Part shown: one piece after another, positions 18,601-25,562 of the stretch | Position numbering within the stretch: the first letter of the stretch is position 1 | How the letters are laid out: every line of letters starts with the position of its first letter | Assembly: GCA_021108035.1 (NCBI GenBank) | Contig: JAIORQ010000105.1 | Coordinates: 1 to 35,735, forward strand | From: Bacteroidales bacterium | Lineage (GTDB): Bacteria; Bacteroidota; Bacteroidia; Bacteroidales; JAADGE01 | DNA length: 35,735 bases | Direction: 5' to 3' | Program-made: the position numbers and the translations under genes | Notes under the pieces: model-generated | Told to the model about the DNA's origin: nothing | What the model saw: only the letters and a program-made list of their open reading frames with translations | Databases searched by the model: none

Positions 18601-18802
18601 TAGATCCGTCAGGAACATCAATAGTATATGAACCATCAGCAAGTGTCATGGTTCCGACTGTTGTTCCTTTTACGAGTACACTGACTCCGGGTAATGCTTC
18701 ACCGGCATCATCAGTAACTGTACCCGTTACTGTGTTTTGAGCGTAAATTTGCAATACTGAAACAGTAAAAATTGCAAACAGCAATAGAATAAGTTTTTTC
18801 AT
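15602..18802 (-). CDS. susC-like: SusC/RagA-family TonB-linked outer-membrane transporter
   Basis: The 1066-residue product starts with a signal peptide (1-22, ending QIYAQ) and a carboxypeptidase-regulatory-like domain at about 23-105 (VTGTVTDDAGEALPGVSV). The SusC-type plug follows at about 110-235, with GEVVVTALGISKEKKALGYA, LSGKAAGVRI, PLFVVDGVQ and YGNQGRNGVIIITTKSG. The remainder is a TonB-dependent beta barrel ending in SKRYGVSISLTF with the terminal aromatic. It imports an unknown ligand with the SusD partner using TonB energy. It is first in the operon, preceded by promoter module C, and divergent from the LytS/LytTR genes at 19083. No N-terminal extension for an anti-sigma factor is present, so ECF/FecR-type control is unlikely. 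Confidence 0.96.
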   Translation of the reverse strand: MKKLILLLFAIFTVSVLQIYAQNTVTGTVTDDAGEALPGVSVLVKGTTVGTMTLADGSYTIDVPDGSNTLVFSYIGMETQEAVISGDIVDVSLMPSSEDIGEVVVTALGISKEKKALGYAVSEITSEEIQQKAESDVVRLLSGKAAGVRITSTGGVSGTGTNITVRGYSSVTGGNQPLFVVDGVQFSGSTNDGLDASQGFLDGNQATSSRFLDIDPNNIENISVLKGLSATTIYGNQGRNGVIIITTKSGSAKPSKKGFEVSFNQNYFITEVNLPEYQTTYANGFQQNWGFFFSNWGPEMDNDNPLIVPHPFTNFADPDLLAAFPDLVGSDYEVKFYDNQKQFFRKGSISNTSVAFNGSTDNGSYSANVAYNKDIGFLLGNELEKFNVGIGGSTKLSNKITVSGTFNFVKTDMQTPPISFGSGSGTGNGSGISAFADIFYTPVSTDLMGLPFESPVTHESVYYRAGNDIQNPRWTTEYARSIDNVVRVFGSGSVGYAIMDNLNLSYNYGIDHYSETQEYQLNKGSVQNDAYITGLYRTRYIKNTTWDQSVRLTWNYKITDDLKVDVLAGANIIRITSAADGVESQNQLVFGFMNHKNFTDQSSVNSFSGFDMQSKTEVNTLGFFGQTTFGFRDYLYANIAVREDVFSSLEIENRTKFYPSGSVSFLPTEAFPQIKSNGGLNFLKLRFGYGTSAGFPPLYTTRNVLSAAARAYVDNNGNVIPSNSVSNFLGNPDLKPELHTEVEFGIEANGLSNRVGFEFTVYQKTTTDLITDSDLDPATGFTHTYINIGKIANKGLELEMHISPVKTKNFEWTVSGVFTKYTSIVEELAEGQEQVLIAGFTNLGNFARAGEPYGVMMGSLIKTDDAGNHVIAATGDYLESDEMGVIGDPTPDFETSLFNTVRWKGFSFNMQWDYRKGGDIYSGTVSALLARGITKDTEFDRTQTFVLEGVNEDGEVNEVQLTATNFYFNNIGFGPSEVSVYDGTTIRLRDVSLSYNLPSKLFEKIPFGSARITLSGQNLWYKAVNFPEYINFDTDVLSTGVGNGLGFDFITGPSSKRYGVSISLTF

Positions 18803-18873
18803 AAAATAAACAATTTAGTTAATAAAATAAAACTTTTAGATGTATTTTCATAGTATTAAAAAATTTACTTTGC

Positions 18874-19019
18874 CAAATATACTTACTCATATCTTTCTCT
18901 AAAAGAGCAATATATAAACAGGAAGTTTAAAACTGTAAATTGTGTGATTTTCAATACAAGTAGGTTTGGAAGAATTTATTATCTGCTTAAAAGATAAAAT
19001 ATGAGTGTTGGCAGATTAA
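18874..19019 (-). promoter_or_regulatory. Promoter module copy C (upstream of susC, divergent from lytS-like gene)
   Basis: On the plus strand, -7 box CAAATATA (18874-18881, reading TATATTTG on the minus strand), 18 nt, box 1 TAAAAGAGCAATATA (from 18900), then box 2 at 18991-19019 containing AGTGTTGGCAGATTAA, 91 bp from the start of box 1. The -7 box is 72 bp before the susC ATG. Box 2 ends 63 bp before the kinase ATG at 19083, so a regulator bound there could also act on the kinase operon. Confidence 0.72.
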
Positions 19020-19082
19020 ATATTCATTTTAAAATTATTTAATAAATTATTGCTTATTTTGAGCTTATATTAAGAAATAAAA

Positions 19083-20165
19083 ATGTTTGATATAAAAATC
19101 CGAAAACAAATTAATTATAAGAGAATATTGTTGCATATTCTTTTTTGGGTAAGTGAACTAACTTTTAATACATTTCTTTTTTCTGTATCAAGCGGAAATT
19201 ATCTTGGTGTATTTAAAGCAACATTATTTATTATGCCTTTTGAGATATTTGTTACTTATCTTACACTTTATTATTTTATACCAAAATTTCTGCTAAATAA
19301 AAAATACTTTAAGTTTATTATTTATTCGTTAATAACAGCCATAATTGCAGGTGTCATTGTACGATTGATGTATCTGTATGTTTTTTCTCCTCTTACAGCA
19401 GGTGAAGAAGTAATTTTGGATTTAAACAGAAGAATTTCAGAAAATCCTATAACAACTATTTTTCTGAATTATGCATTTTTTAATCTGTACGTAGAAATAT
19501 ATTCAATTGTTGGTTTTGCAACAGCTATTAAATTGTTTAAGTACTGGCTTAATAATCAACGAATAAAAAACGAGCTTGAAAAACAAAATATAAAAAGCGA
19601 ACTTGCTCTGTTACAAAATCAAATTAATCCGCATTTTTTGTTTAATACATTAAATAATATTGATACACTTATACAAAAAGACAGTAAAAAAGCATCAGAT
19701 GCAATTTTAAAACTATCTGAAATTATGAGATACATGCTGTATGAAGCTAATACAGATAAGGTTCCGCTTATAAACGAAATGGAGTATTTAATAAGCTATA
19801 TAAGTTTGCAACAAATAAGATTAAGAAAAGAAAATTTTATTAAATTTACAATTGAAGGAGACTATGAAGGAAGGGCAATACCACCTATGTTATTAATTTC
19901 TTTTATTGAAAATGCTTTTAAGCATGGTTTAAAAGAAGTAAGTCCTCCCGGAATAATTGTTAAACTAATTATAAACAGACAAAATATTCAATTTGAATGC
20001 ATAAATTATTTTTCAAAATACTTGAACATCAACAAAGATAAAACAGAAGGAATAGGGTTGAGTAATGTAAAAAGGCGACTTGAACTTCTTTATCCGAATA
20101 AACATAAACTTAAAATTACAAAAGAAACCGGTAAATTTACTGCAAATTTACTGCTTAAAGATTAA
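19083..20165 (+). CDS. LytS-type sensor histidine kinase (His_kinase family)
   Basis: The 360-residue protein has four hydrophobic membrane segments in its first 155 residues (about 14-34, 42-66, 77-101, 127-151), a short coiled coil, and the His_kinase motif QNQINPHFLFNTLNN with the phospho-acceptor His184. The ATPase N box is SFIENAFKHG (Asn277) and the G box is GIGLSNVKRRLELLYP. There is no large extracytoplasmic sensor domain, so the signal is probably sensed in or at the membrane. The stop is 35 bp before the LytTR response regulator, its evident partner. The gene diverges from susC, which suggests local control of the uptake operon. Confidence 0.93.
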   Translation: MFDIKIRKQINYKRILLHILFWVSELTFNTFLFSVSSGNYLGVFKATLFIMPFEIFVTYLTLYYFIPKFLLNKKYFKFIIYSLITAIIAGVIVRLMYLYVFSPLTAGEEVILDLNRRISENPITTIFLNYAFFNLYVEIYSIVGFATAIKLFKYWLNNQRIKNELEKQNIKSELALLQNQINPHFLFNTLNNIDTLIQKDSKKASDAILKLSEIMRYMLYEANTDKVPLINEMEYLISYISLQQIRLRKENFIKFTIEGDYEGRAIPPMLLISFIENAFKHGLKEVSPPGIIVKLIINRQNIQFECINYFSKYLNINKDKTEGIGLSNVKRRLELLYPNKHKLKITKETGKFTANLLLKD

Positions 20166-20200
20166 AGAAAAACTCTAACATTACATTATTAATAAATATT

Positions 20201-20938
20201 ATGAAATTGACCTGTATTGCAATAGATGATGAACCTTTGGCATTGGAAAAGATGCAACAATATATAAGTAAAGTTGACTATCTTAATCTATTGCAAACTT
20301 TTAGCAGTGGTATTGATGCATTAAACTTTCTTAAAAATAATGCGGTAGATTTAATGTTTCTTGATATTCAAATGGAAGATTTAACCGGTATACAAATGCT
20401 TGAAGCCGTTGACATTAAACCAAAAGTCATTATAACAACTGCTTATGACAAATATGCGATAAAAGGTTTCGAACTTGATGTATGCGACTATTTGCTTAAA
20501 CCAATTTCATTACAACGGTTTATTAAAGCTACAGATAAAATATATAACACCTTAAATATTCAAAATGATAACGCTGTAATAAAGCATAAAGATTCTAATC
20601 TTGCAAAAAAAAATGATTTTGTTTTTATTAAGACTGAATACAGAATTGAAAGAATAGATTTCAAAGACATTCTTTATATTGAAGGAATGAAAGATTATCT
20701 ACAAATTCATACTGAAGACAAAAAAATTATGACCCTCCAAAATTTTAATACGCTTTTAAAACATCTGCCGGCTGATAATTTTATCAGGGTACATAAATCA
20801 TACGTTATATCTTTCAACAAAATAGAAAAAATTGAACGGAAAAAAATATTTATCAAAAATGTCAAAATTCCTATCGGAGAAACCTACCATGAATATTTTT
20901 TAAATTTGTTAAAAAGTAAAGATTTGATAATGTATTAG
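20201..20938 (+). CDS. LytTR-family response regulator
   Basis: The 245-residue protein has a receiver domain (1 to about 120) with acidic pair D9-D10, phospho-acceptor Asp55 (LMFLDIQM), the conserved Thr (IITTAY) and the Lys of YLLKPIS. A linker follows, then a LytTR DNA-binding domain (about 140-243) with DILYIEGMKDYLQIHT and FIRVHKSYVIS. LytTR domains bind direct repeats of roughly 9-10 bp. It forms a two-component system with the kinase just upstream. The likely targets are the divergent susC promoter and its repeated module, by inference. The LytTR half is duplicated in the following short gene. Confidence 0.95.
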   Translation: MKLTCIAIDDEPLALEKMQQYISKVDYLNLLQTFSSGIDALNFLKNNAVDLMFLDIQMEDLTGIQMLEAVDIKPKVIITTAYDKYAIKGFELDVCDYLLKPISLQRFIKATDKIYNTLNIQNDNAVIKHKDSNLAKKNDFVFIKTEYRIERIDFKDILYIEGMKDYLQIHTEDKKIMTLQNFNTLLKHLPADNFIRVHKSYVISFNKIEKIERKKIFIKNVKIPIGETYHEYFLNLLKSKDLIMY

Positions 20939-21035
20939 TCCTGTTTTCTTTTTAAATGCAAATTATTTTTATAGGGTGAAAAACGTTTAAGATGTCTTTA
21001 TATAAAAAAGACCAAAATAAATCGAAAAGAATATA

Positions 21036-21365
21036 ATGAATAATGATTATTTTTTCGTAAAAACTGAATATCGAATTGAAAAAATAAATTTCAATGACAT
21101 TCTTTATGTTGAAGGTATGAAAGACTATCTTCAAATTCACGGGAAAAATAAAAAAATAATGACCCTTCAAAATTTTAAAACACTTCTTAATTATCTTCCG
21201 TTAGACGATTTTATAAGAGTTCATAAATCATATGTTGTATCTGTTAAAAAAATTGAAAAAGTTGAACGAAAGAATATCTCAATAGGAGATATCAAAATTC
21301 CGATAGGAGAAACTTATCGTGAACATTTCTTTTATATGTTGAAAAGTCGAGATTTGATACTTTAA
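21036..21365 (+). CDS. Orphan LytTR DNA-binding domain, duplicate of the preceding regulator
   Basis: The 109-residue product is a LytTR domain without a receiver. From residue 5 it matches the C-terminus of the preceding regulator at about 70 percent of positions by eye, including KTEYRIE, EGMKDYLQIH, KKIMTLQNF, FIRVHKSYV and KIPIGETY. An in-frame stop lies upstream of the ATG and no receiver remnant is visible in the 97-bp gap, so this is a partial tandem duplication. Divergence is spread out and conservative, and the frame is intact, which argues that the protein is still used. It could act as a phosphorylation-independent competitor or helper at LytTR sites. It ends 5 bp from the convergent gene at 21371. 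Confidence 0.88.
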   Translation: MNNDYFFVKTEYRIEKINFNDILYVEGMKDYLQIHGKNKKIMTLQNFKTLLNYLPLDDFIRVHKSYVVSVKKIEKVERKNISIGDIKIPIGETYREHFFYMLKSRDLIL

Positions 21366-21370
21366 AAAAT

Positions 21371-22504
21371 TTAACTAATAAATTCTTTTTTAACATCATA
21401 AATTACAGACCTTTCAGACAGGTAATCTAATATATACTTATAGTTTTGTTCGTTAACTCCGAGAAATTCAGGAGGCGATATTCCCTTTTGCTTATATAAA
21501 TTTTCTGAAATTAAATTCACAACAGCAGTGCAAGTATAACCTGTAGTCCTTGCCATAGAAGATGTATTCGTTTCTTTGTTGAATCTGTCAAAAAGATTAT
21601 ACGTATATCTGACATTTTTACCGGTTTCAGAGCCTTCGCAAATAACACGCATAACTGTAAACTCTTCCTCACCTTGTTTCAATTTCCATTTCGGAAAAAG
21701 GAGTTTTGCCGTCAGATCCAGAGGAGCAACTTTATTCCCTTTTACCTCAACTTCTTCCTTATCGAAAAACCCGCATGCTCTTAACACTTTCATATATTCT
21801 ATAGTTCCGGGATATCTTAATGTTTTTTCAATCATATTCGGAATTTTCATTGTTTGCATCAAACTTCTTAATCCGTCTGTATTGAATGCTTCCAATGTTC
21901 CTGCACCTTCAAAATATATATGCTCGGCTTCGCTTAAAGCTTCACGTATAATGAGCTTATTATTTTGAATATATCTTGCCGGGCGAGTATATTCTTCAAT
22001 AACATCAATCGGAGAAAACACAGCTTTATAATCAAAAGGCCATTCTTTTACAAAAGGTAAACCTCCTACAAAACATTTATAATCGTTTATTTGCATTCTT
22101 TCGTTATGATATCCGCAAATAATATTACCCATTCCGGGAGCAACTCCGCAATCTGTAACTGCAATAACATTTTTTTCTTTTGCAGAATCATCTAATTCAA
22201 ACGGGTCTTCCGGAAAAAATGAAATGTCAACTACATTTTTACCGGCATTGATAATTGTTTTAAGAGTCTCAAATCCCATAAAACCCGGCAATGCATTAAC
22301 TACAATATCTGCATCACTAATGACTTTAACGATATTTGCTTGGTCTGACAAGTCAATGTTTTTTGTTTTAATACCGAAAGTTTGATTTAAATATTCTAAT
22401 GCTTTTTCATCTATATCAAAAGAACTGACTTTAAACTTTTTGTGTAAATCTGTTGCAATAGCTTTTCCGATTAAACCTGCACCGAGAATTGATATTTTTT
22501 TCAT
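21371..22504 (-). CDS. Saccharopine dehydrogenase-family oxidoreductase
   Basis: The 377-residue protein opens with a Rossmann motif, ISILGAGLIGKAIATDL, then ADIVVNALPGFMG and VTDCGVAPGMGNIICG. This matches the saccharopine dehydrogenase NADP-binding domain followed by its C-terminal domain (about 125-350, with DGLRSLMQTMKIPNMIEKTLRYPG). Its length is near that of lysine 6-dehydrogenases and single-domain saccharopine reductases. The reaction is probably an NAD(P)-dependent step on lysine or a related amino acid; the exact substrate cannot be read from the sequence. It stands alone, convergent with the LytTR duplicate and 114 bp downstream of the lysozyme gene, with a terminator between. Confidence 0.85.
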   Translation of the reverse strand: MKKISILGAGLIGKAIATDLHKKFKVSSFDIDEKALEYLNQTFGIKTKNIDLSDQANIVKVISDADIVVNALPGFMGFETLKTIINAGKNVVDISFFPEDPFELDDSAKEKNVIAVTDCGVAPGMGNIICGYHNERMQINDYKCFVGGLPFVKEWPFDYKAVFSPIDVIEEYTRPARYIQNNKLIIREALSEAEHIYFEGAGTLEAFNTDGLRSLMQTMKIPNMIEKTLRYPGTIEYMKVLRACGFFDKEEVEVKGNKVAPLDLTAKLLFPKWKLKQGEEEFTVMRVICEGSETGKNVRYTYNLFDRFNKETNTSSMARTTGYTCTAVVNLISENLYKQKGISPPEFLGVNEQNYKYILDYLSERSVIYDVKKEFIS

Positions 22505-22560
22505 TCTTTTTAAATTTAAAATTTTTATAAAAATAGAAAATGATATTGTTAAAAAGAAAA

Positions 22561-22582
22561 AATCCTTGCTTTCGCAAGGATT
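22561..22582 (-). terminator. Rho-independent terminator of the lysozyme gene
   Basis: A perfect 9-bp stem, AATCCTTGC (22561-22569) with GCAAGGATT (22574-22582), closes on a 4-nt loop. On the minus strand it is followed by a T-rich run. It lies 36 bp past the lysozyme stop codon. Confidence 0.8.
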
Positions 22583-22618
22583 AAGTTTAGGTTTTTAAAT
22601 TTTCATGAACTATGCAGT

Positions 22619-23215
22619 TTAGCATTCTCTGTTGTACATATCAATTTCCCAGAGCCTTATTTTATAGATGTATTCACTTCGCACCATATTTCCGTTTGAT
22701 CCTCTGTAATAACACCATTTTTTCAACTCTTCCTCAACCGGCTCATCAGCAAGTACTTTCTTTTTAAAATTACTTTTACGAAAATTACCGATTCCTTTTG
22801 CATATATAAAATGTGCAACAACAATTTTTTTATACCCTTTTACATCAGTATCTTTCTCAGCATACCAAACTGCTTTATCAAAATCTTTTCTTAAGAGATT
22901 TTCAGCTTCTTTTTGAGAAATTCTTTCGGGAAATACTTCTCCGGATTTAATTCTGTGCCCGTACCCGATTGTTTTTATTCCTGATGCATCAAAGTATGCT
23001 TTACCTTTTGCAAATCCTTCATGATCTTTAATAAACTCAATTGCTTCTTCATATCCTTTTTCAAACTGATATTTACTGATATAGTTTTCTTCAGCATGTT
23101 TAATCTCATTGCTGACAGAAATATGCGTTTCAGACAATATTCCTTGATAAACTGTATCAGGTGCAAGCAGCATTCCTAAAAATATAAAGATTGATGTTTT
23201 AAAAAAGAATTTCAT
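22619..23215 (-). CDS. Secreted GH24 (T4-type) lysozyme
   Basis: The 198-residue product has an N-terminal hydrophobic signal or anchor (MKFFFKTSIFIFLGMLLA), a spacer and a GH24 muramidase domain from about residue 55. The catalytic set is visible: Glu66 in IKDHEGF, Asp76 in YFDASG and Thr82 in KTIGYGH. The 10 and 6 residue spacing is close to that of T4 lysozyme. The C-terminal WCYYRGSNGNMVRSEYIYKIRLWE is the end of the lysozyme domain, where R..E..L is conserved. No holin, spanin or other phage gene is nearby, so it looks like a cellular lysozyme exported to the periplasm, for peptidoglycan turnover or competition. A strong promoter lies at 23374-23403. Confidence 0.9.
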   Translation of the reverse strand: MKFFFKTSIFIFLGMLLAPDTVYQGILSETHISVSNEIKHAEENYISKYQFEKGYEEAIEFIKDHEGFAKGKAYFDASGIKTIGYGHRIKSGEVFPERISQKEAENLLRKDFDKAVWYAEKDTDVKGYKKIVVAHFIYAKGIGNFRKSNFKKKVLADEPVEEELKKWCYYRGSNGNMVRSEYIYKIRLWEIDMYNREC

Positions 23216-23610
23216 ACATTTTGTTTTCGTTAATTAATTGGTCTTAAATACAACTCTCTTATTTTTAGCGACTTAAAACCTTTGAGATTCTCTCATATTT
23301 CGAATAAATATGCGTATTATTGTGTGTTTTAAACAGTTAGCATATCTTTCGCTTGTTTTTTTCAAAACGGCGGCAAACATACTGCTAAAAATTTAATCTG
23401 CAAGTTTTTTTTAAAAAAGTTTACTAACATTTTGTCTTTTTATATTATTACCGTTAAAAACTCATTGTTAACACCTGTATTGCAGCATGTTGAGAAGATT
23501 AAAAATTTTGAAAATAATTTCAAATTCCTAACAATTTAATTTTTTTAACAAATAAACAGGTATTAAATTCTGTATTTTTATCATATTTGTACATTAAATA
23601 ATAATACATT
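23216..23610. other. Divergent intergenic region, 395 bp
   Basis: This separates the lysozyme (-) and PhoD-like (+) genes. It contains the lysozyme promoter at 23374-23403 and a 5' leader of about 150 nt. On the plus strand, CATATTTG (about 23584) is one base off the -7 consensus and could serve the phosphatase. No small gene or RNA is recognised. Confidence 0.5.
23374..23403 (-). promoter_or_regulatory. Bacteroidota-type promoter for the lysozyme gene
   Basis: On the minus strand, TTG (23403-23401), 19 nt, then TATGTTTG (23381-23374) fits the TTG-N19-TAnnTTTG primary sigma consensus exactly. Transcription would start near 23366, leaving a 5' leader of about 150 nt. Confidence 0.7.
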
Positions 23611-24969
23611 ATGAAATCAAAATTAATTTTATTGGCAATATTGTTCTTACAAACAATTATAATAACTGCTCAAAAAAATTTATTGCAATCCGGTCCTATG
23701 ATAGGTTATTCGGAAATGAAAGAAGTGATGTTGTGGGTACAAACAAATAAAAAGTCAGAAGTATATATTCTGTATTATTCTAAATCACAACCCGAAATTA
23801 AACATCGAACTAATACAGTAATAACATCTAAAGATAAAGCATATACCGCACATTTGCTTGCAGACGAACTTGAACCCGGCCAAGTTTATAATTATGACTT
23901 ATATATAAATAATAAAATTGTTAAGTTTGATTATAAAACAAGTTTTCAGACACTTCCCTTGTGGCAATGGCGAACAGACCCTCCGGAAATTAATTTTGTT
24001 ACCGGAAGCGGTGCATATATTAATGAAGAAAAATATGACAGACCGGGAAAAGGATACGGAAGCAATTATCAAATTTATGAAAACATTGCCGATAAAAACC
24101 CGGATTTTATGATTTGGTTAGGAGACAATGTTTATCTTAGAGAAGCTGATTGGAATACAAAAACCGGTATTTTTCACAGATATACACATTCACGTTCCAT
24201 AAACGAAATGCAAAGACTGTTAGCAACGGTACATCAATATGCAATATGGGATGATCATGATTTCGGCCCGAACAATTCAGACAAAGGATTTTGGAATAAA
24301 AATATGACATTAGAAGCTTTTAAATTATTTTGGGCAAATCCCTCTTACGGAGTAGGTAACATAAAAGGAGCAATATCTTATTTTAACTGGGGAGATTGCG
24401 ACTTTTTTTTGCTGGATAACAGATATTACAGAGACCCAAACAGACTTAAAACTGATAATAAAACAATATTAGGGGAAAAACAATTAGAGTGGCTTAAAGA
24501 TGCATTAGTTTACAGCAATGCAAACTTTAAGTTTGTAGTTATGGGGGGGCAATTTTTAACCACCGCCGGTTTATTTGAAGTATATTCAAACTATGGATTT
24601 TCTGATGAAAGAAATGAAATAATTGAATTTATTCATAAGCACGAAATCAGAAATGTAATCTTCCTGACCGGCGACAGACATCATTCAGAAATCAGTATTT
24701 TAGACCGTGCCGAAAAACCTGTAATTTATGATATTACAACATCTCCGTTTACATCGGGAGTTGCTACAAAGTGGGAAAATGAAATAAATCAGTTGCGTGT
24801 TAAAGGTTCATTAATCAATGATCATAATTTCTCAGTTTTTAATATTACAGGAAAACGTAAAGATCGAATTTTAACTGTCACTTTTTACGATAAAGAAGGA
24901 AACAAGATTTTTGATTATCAAATCAAGAATGAAAAAAAGGAAGATAGAAAATTAAAAAAACTTGATTAA
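23611..24969 (+). CDS. PhoD-like alkaline phosphatase-family metallophosphoesterase
   Basis: The 452-residue protein has a signal peptide (1-20, ending TIIITAQ). An N-terminal Ig/fibronectin-like domain (about 22-115) contains GPMIGYSEMKEVMLWVQT and LEPGQVYNYDLYI, the typical PhoD_N part. A metallophosphatase domain follows with WLGDN (Asp172, Asn173), WDDHDFG (Asp214 to Asp217) and GDRHHSE (Asp355, His357, His358), which bind two metals. The family hydrolyses phosphomono- or diesters in the periplasm or outside the cell. The gene stands alone, followed by a terminator shared with the convergent osmC-like gene. No phosphate-starvation box is recognised. The substrate is not known. Confidence 0.9.
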   Translation: MKSKLILLAILFLQTIIITAQKNLLQSGPMIGYSEMKEVMLWVQTNKKSEVYILYYSKSQPEIKHRTNTVITSKDKAYTAHLLADELEPGQVYNYDLYINNKIVKFDYKTSFQTLPLWQWRTDPPEINFVTGSGAYINEEKYDRPGKGYGSNYQIYENIADKNPDFMIWLGDNVYLREADWNTKTGIFHRYTHSRSINEMQRLLATVHQYAIWDDHDFGPNNSDKGFWNKNMTLEAFKLFWANPSYGVGNIKGAISYFNWGDCDFFLLDNRYYRDPNRLKTDNKTILGEKQLEWLKDALVYSNANFKFVVMGGQFLTTAGLFEVYSNYGFSDERNEIIEFIHKHEIRNVIFLTGDRHHSEISILDRAEKPVIYDITTSPFTSGVATKWENEINQLRVKGSLINDHNFSVFNITGKRKDRILTVTFYDKEGNKIFDYQIKNEKKEDRKLKKLD

Positions 24970-24997
24970 AAAAAGACAGGATTCCTGTCTTTTTTTA
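24968..24997. terminator. Bidirectional terminator between phoD-like and osmC-like genes
   Basis: GACAGGA (24975-24981) and TCCTGTC (24983-24989) form a palindrome flanked by an A run on the left and a T run on the right, so it works for both convergent genes. Confidence 0.85.
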
Positions 24998-24998
24998 T

Positions 24999-25433
24999 TT
25001 ATTTGTTAATAACTATTTCTGAAGTCATTTTAACATCCGCTTTTCTATATACCTCACTTACACCACAATACCTTTCTTCAGATAAATTTATTGCTTTTTC
25101 AATTTTTGTCGCAGGTAATTCAACGCCTTTTTTAGGAGTGAATATATATTTTATATGCATTGATTTATAATGCTTCGGATGCTCATCTGTTAATTCTCCG
25201 CCCACTTCAACACTAAAATCATCAATATCTTCTGTTACTCTCATTTTTTTCAAAATTGAAACAACATCCATTCCGGTACATCCTCCCAATGCAGCTAACA
25301 TAAACGGTTTAGGTTGAGGTCCTTTATTTTCTCCTCCCACTTTTTCTGTGGCATCAATAATTACTTTATGCCCGTTTATTTCCCATTCAAAAGACATATT
25401 ACCTTTCCAATTTGTTTTTACAGTTTTGCTCAT
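24999..25433 (-). CDS. OsmC/Ohr-family peroxiredoxin-like protein
   Basis: The 144-residue product has the OsmC fold signature with two cysteines: Cys52 in LAALGGCTGMDVVSIL and Cys123 in ERYCGVSEVY. A basic residue follows in KADVKMTSEI. The family reduces organic hydroperoxides or acts on related thiol substrates in the cytoplasm; this subgroup resembles YhfA-like members more than Ohr. The gene diverges from a Crp/Fnr regulator, and its promoter (TTG-N18-TATTTTTG on the minus strand, 25522 to 25494) lies in the shared region, so redox-responsive control by that regulator is plausible. Confidence 0.9.
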   Translation of the reverse strand: MSKTVKTNWKGNMSFEWEINGHKVIIDATEKVGGENKGPQPKPFMLAALGGCTGMDVVSILKKMRVTEDIDDFSVEVGGELTDEHPKHYKSMHIKYIFTPKKGVELPATKIEKAINLSEERYCGVSEVYRKADVKMTSEIVINK

Positions 25434-25485
25434 AAATTTATTCTTTTATAAAATATTTGAATGTCTATATATTTTGTTATTTTTA

Positions 25486-25549
25486 TATATTTGCAAAAAT
25501 AACCGAAAATTATATCATGCAAAATTAAAACTTTTGTAATTTTACAAAA
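25486..25549. promoter_or_regulatory. Divergent promoter region with Crp/Fnr-like palindrome
   Basis: TTTTGTAA (25532-25539) and TTACAAAA (25542-25549) are perfect inverted arms with a 2-bp spacer, 13 bp before the regulator's ATG at 25563. On the minus strand, TTG (25522-25520), 18 nt and TATTTTTG (25501-25494) form the osmC-like promoter. On the plus strand, TATATTTG (25486-25493) is a -7 box for the regulator, without a clear -33 element. The palindrome lies downstream of that -7 box, where a bound protein would block transcription, so autorepression is the simplest reading. Confidence 0.55.
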
Positions 25550-25562
25550 TCTAATCAGAAAA

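Noticed and set aside
12955-18802. Classical polysaccharide utilisation locus
   Set aside because: SusC and SusD are present, but no glycoside hydrolase, polysaccharide lyase or hybrid sensor/AraC regulator is adjacent.
21576-21968. 130-codon plus-strand frame
   Set aside because: It lies opposite the saccharopine dehydrogenase-family gene, which is clearly coding; it is a shadow frame.
22619-23215. Prophage remnant around the lysozyme
   Set aside because: No other phage gene, integrase or attachment site is seen, and the gene has a host-type promoter and signal peptide.
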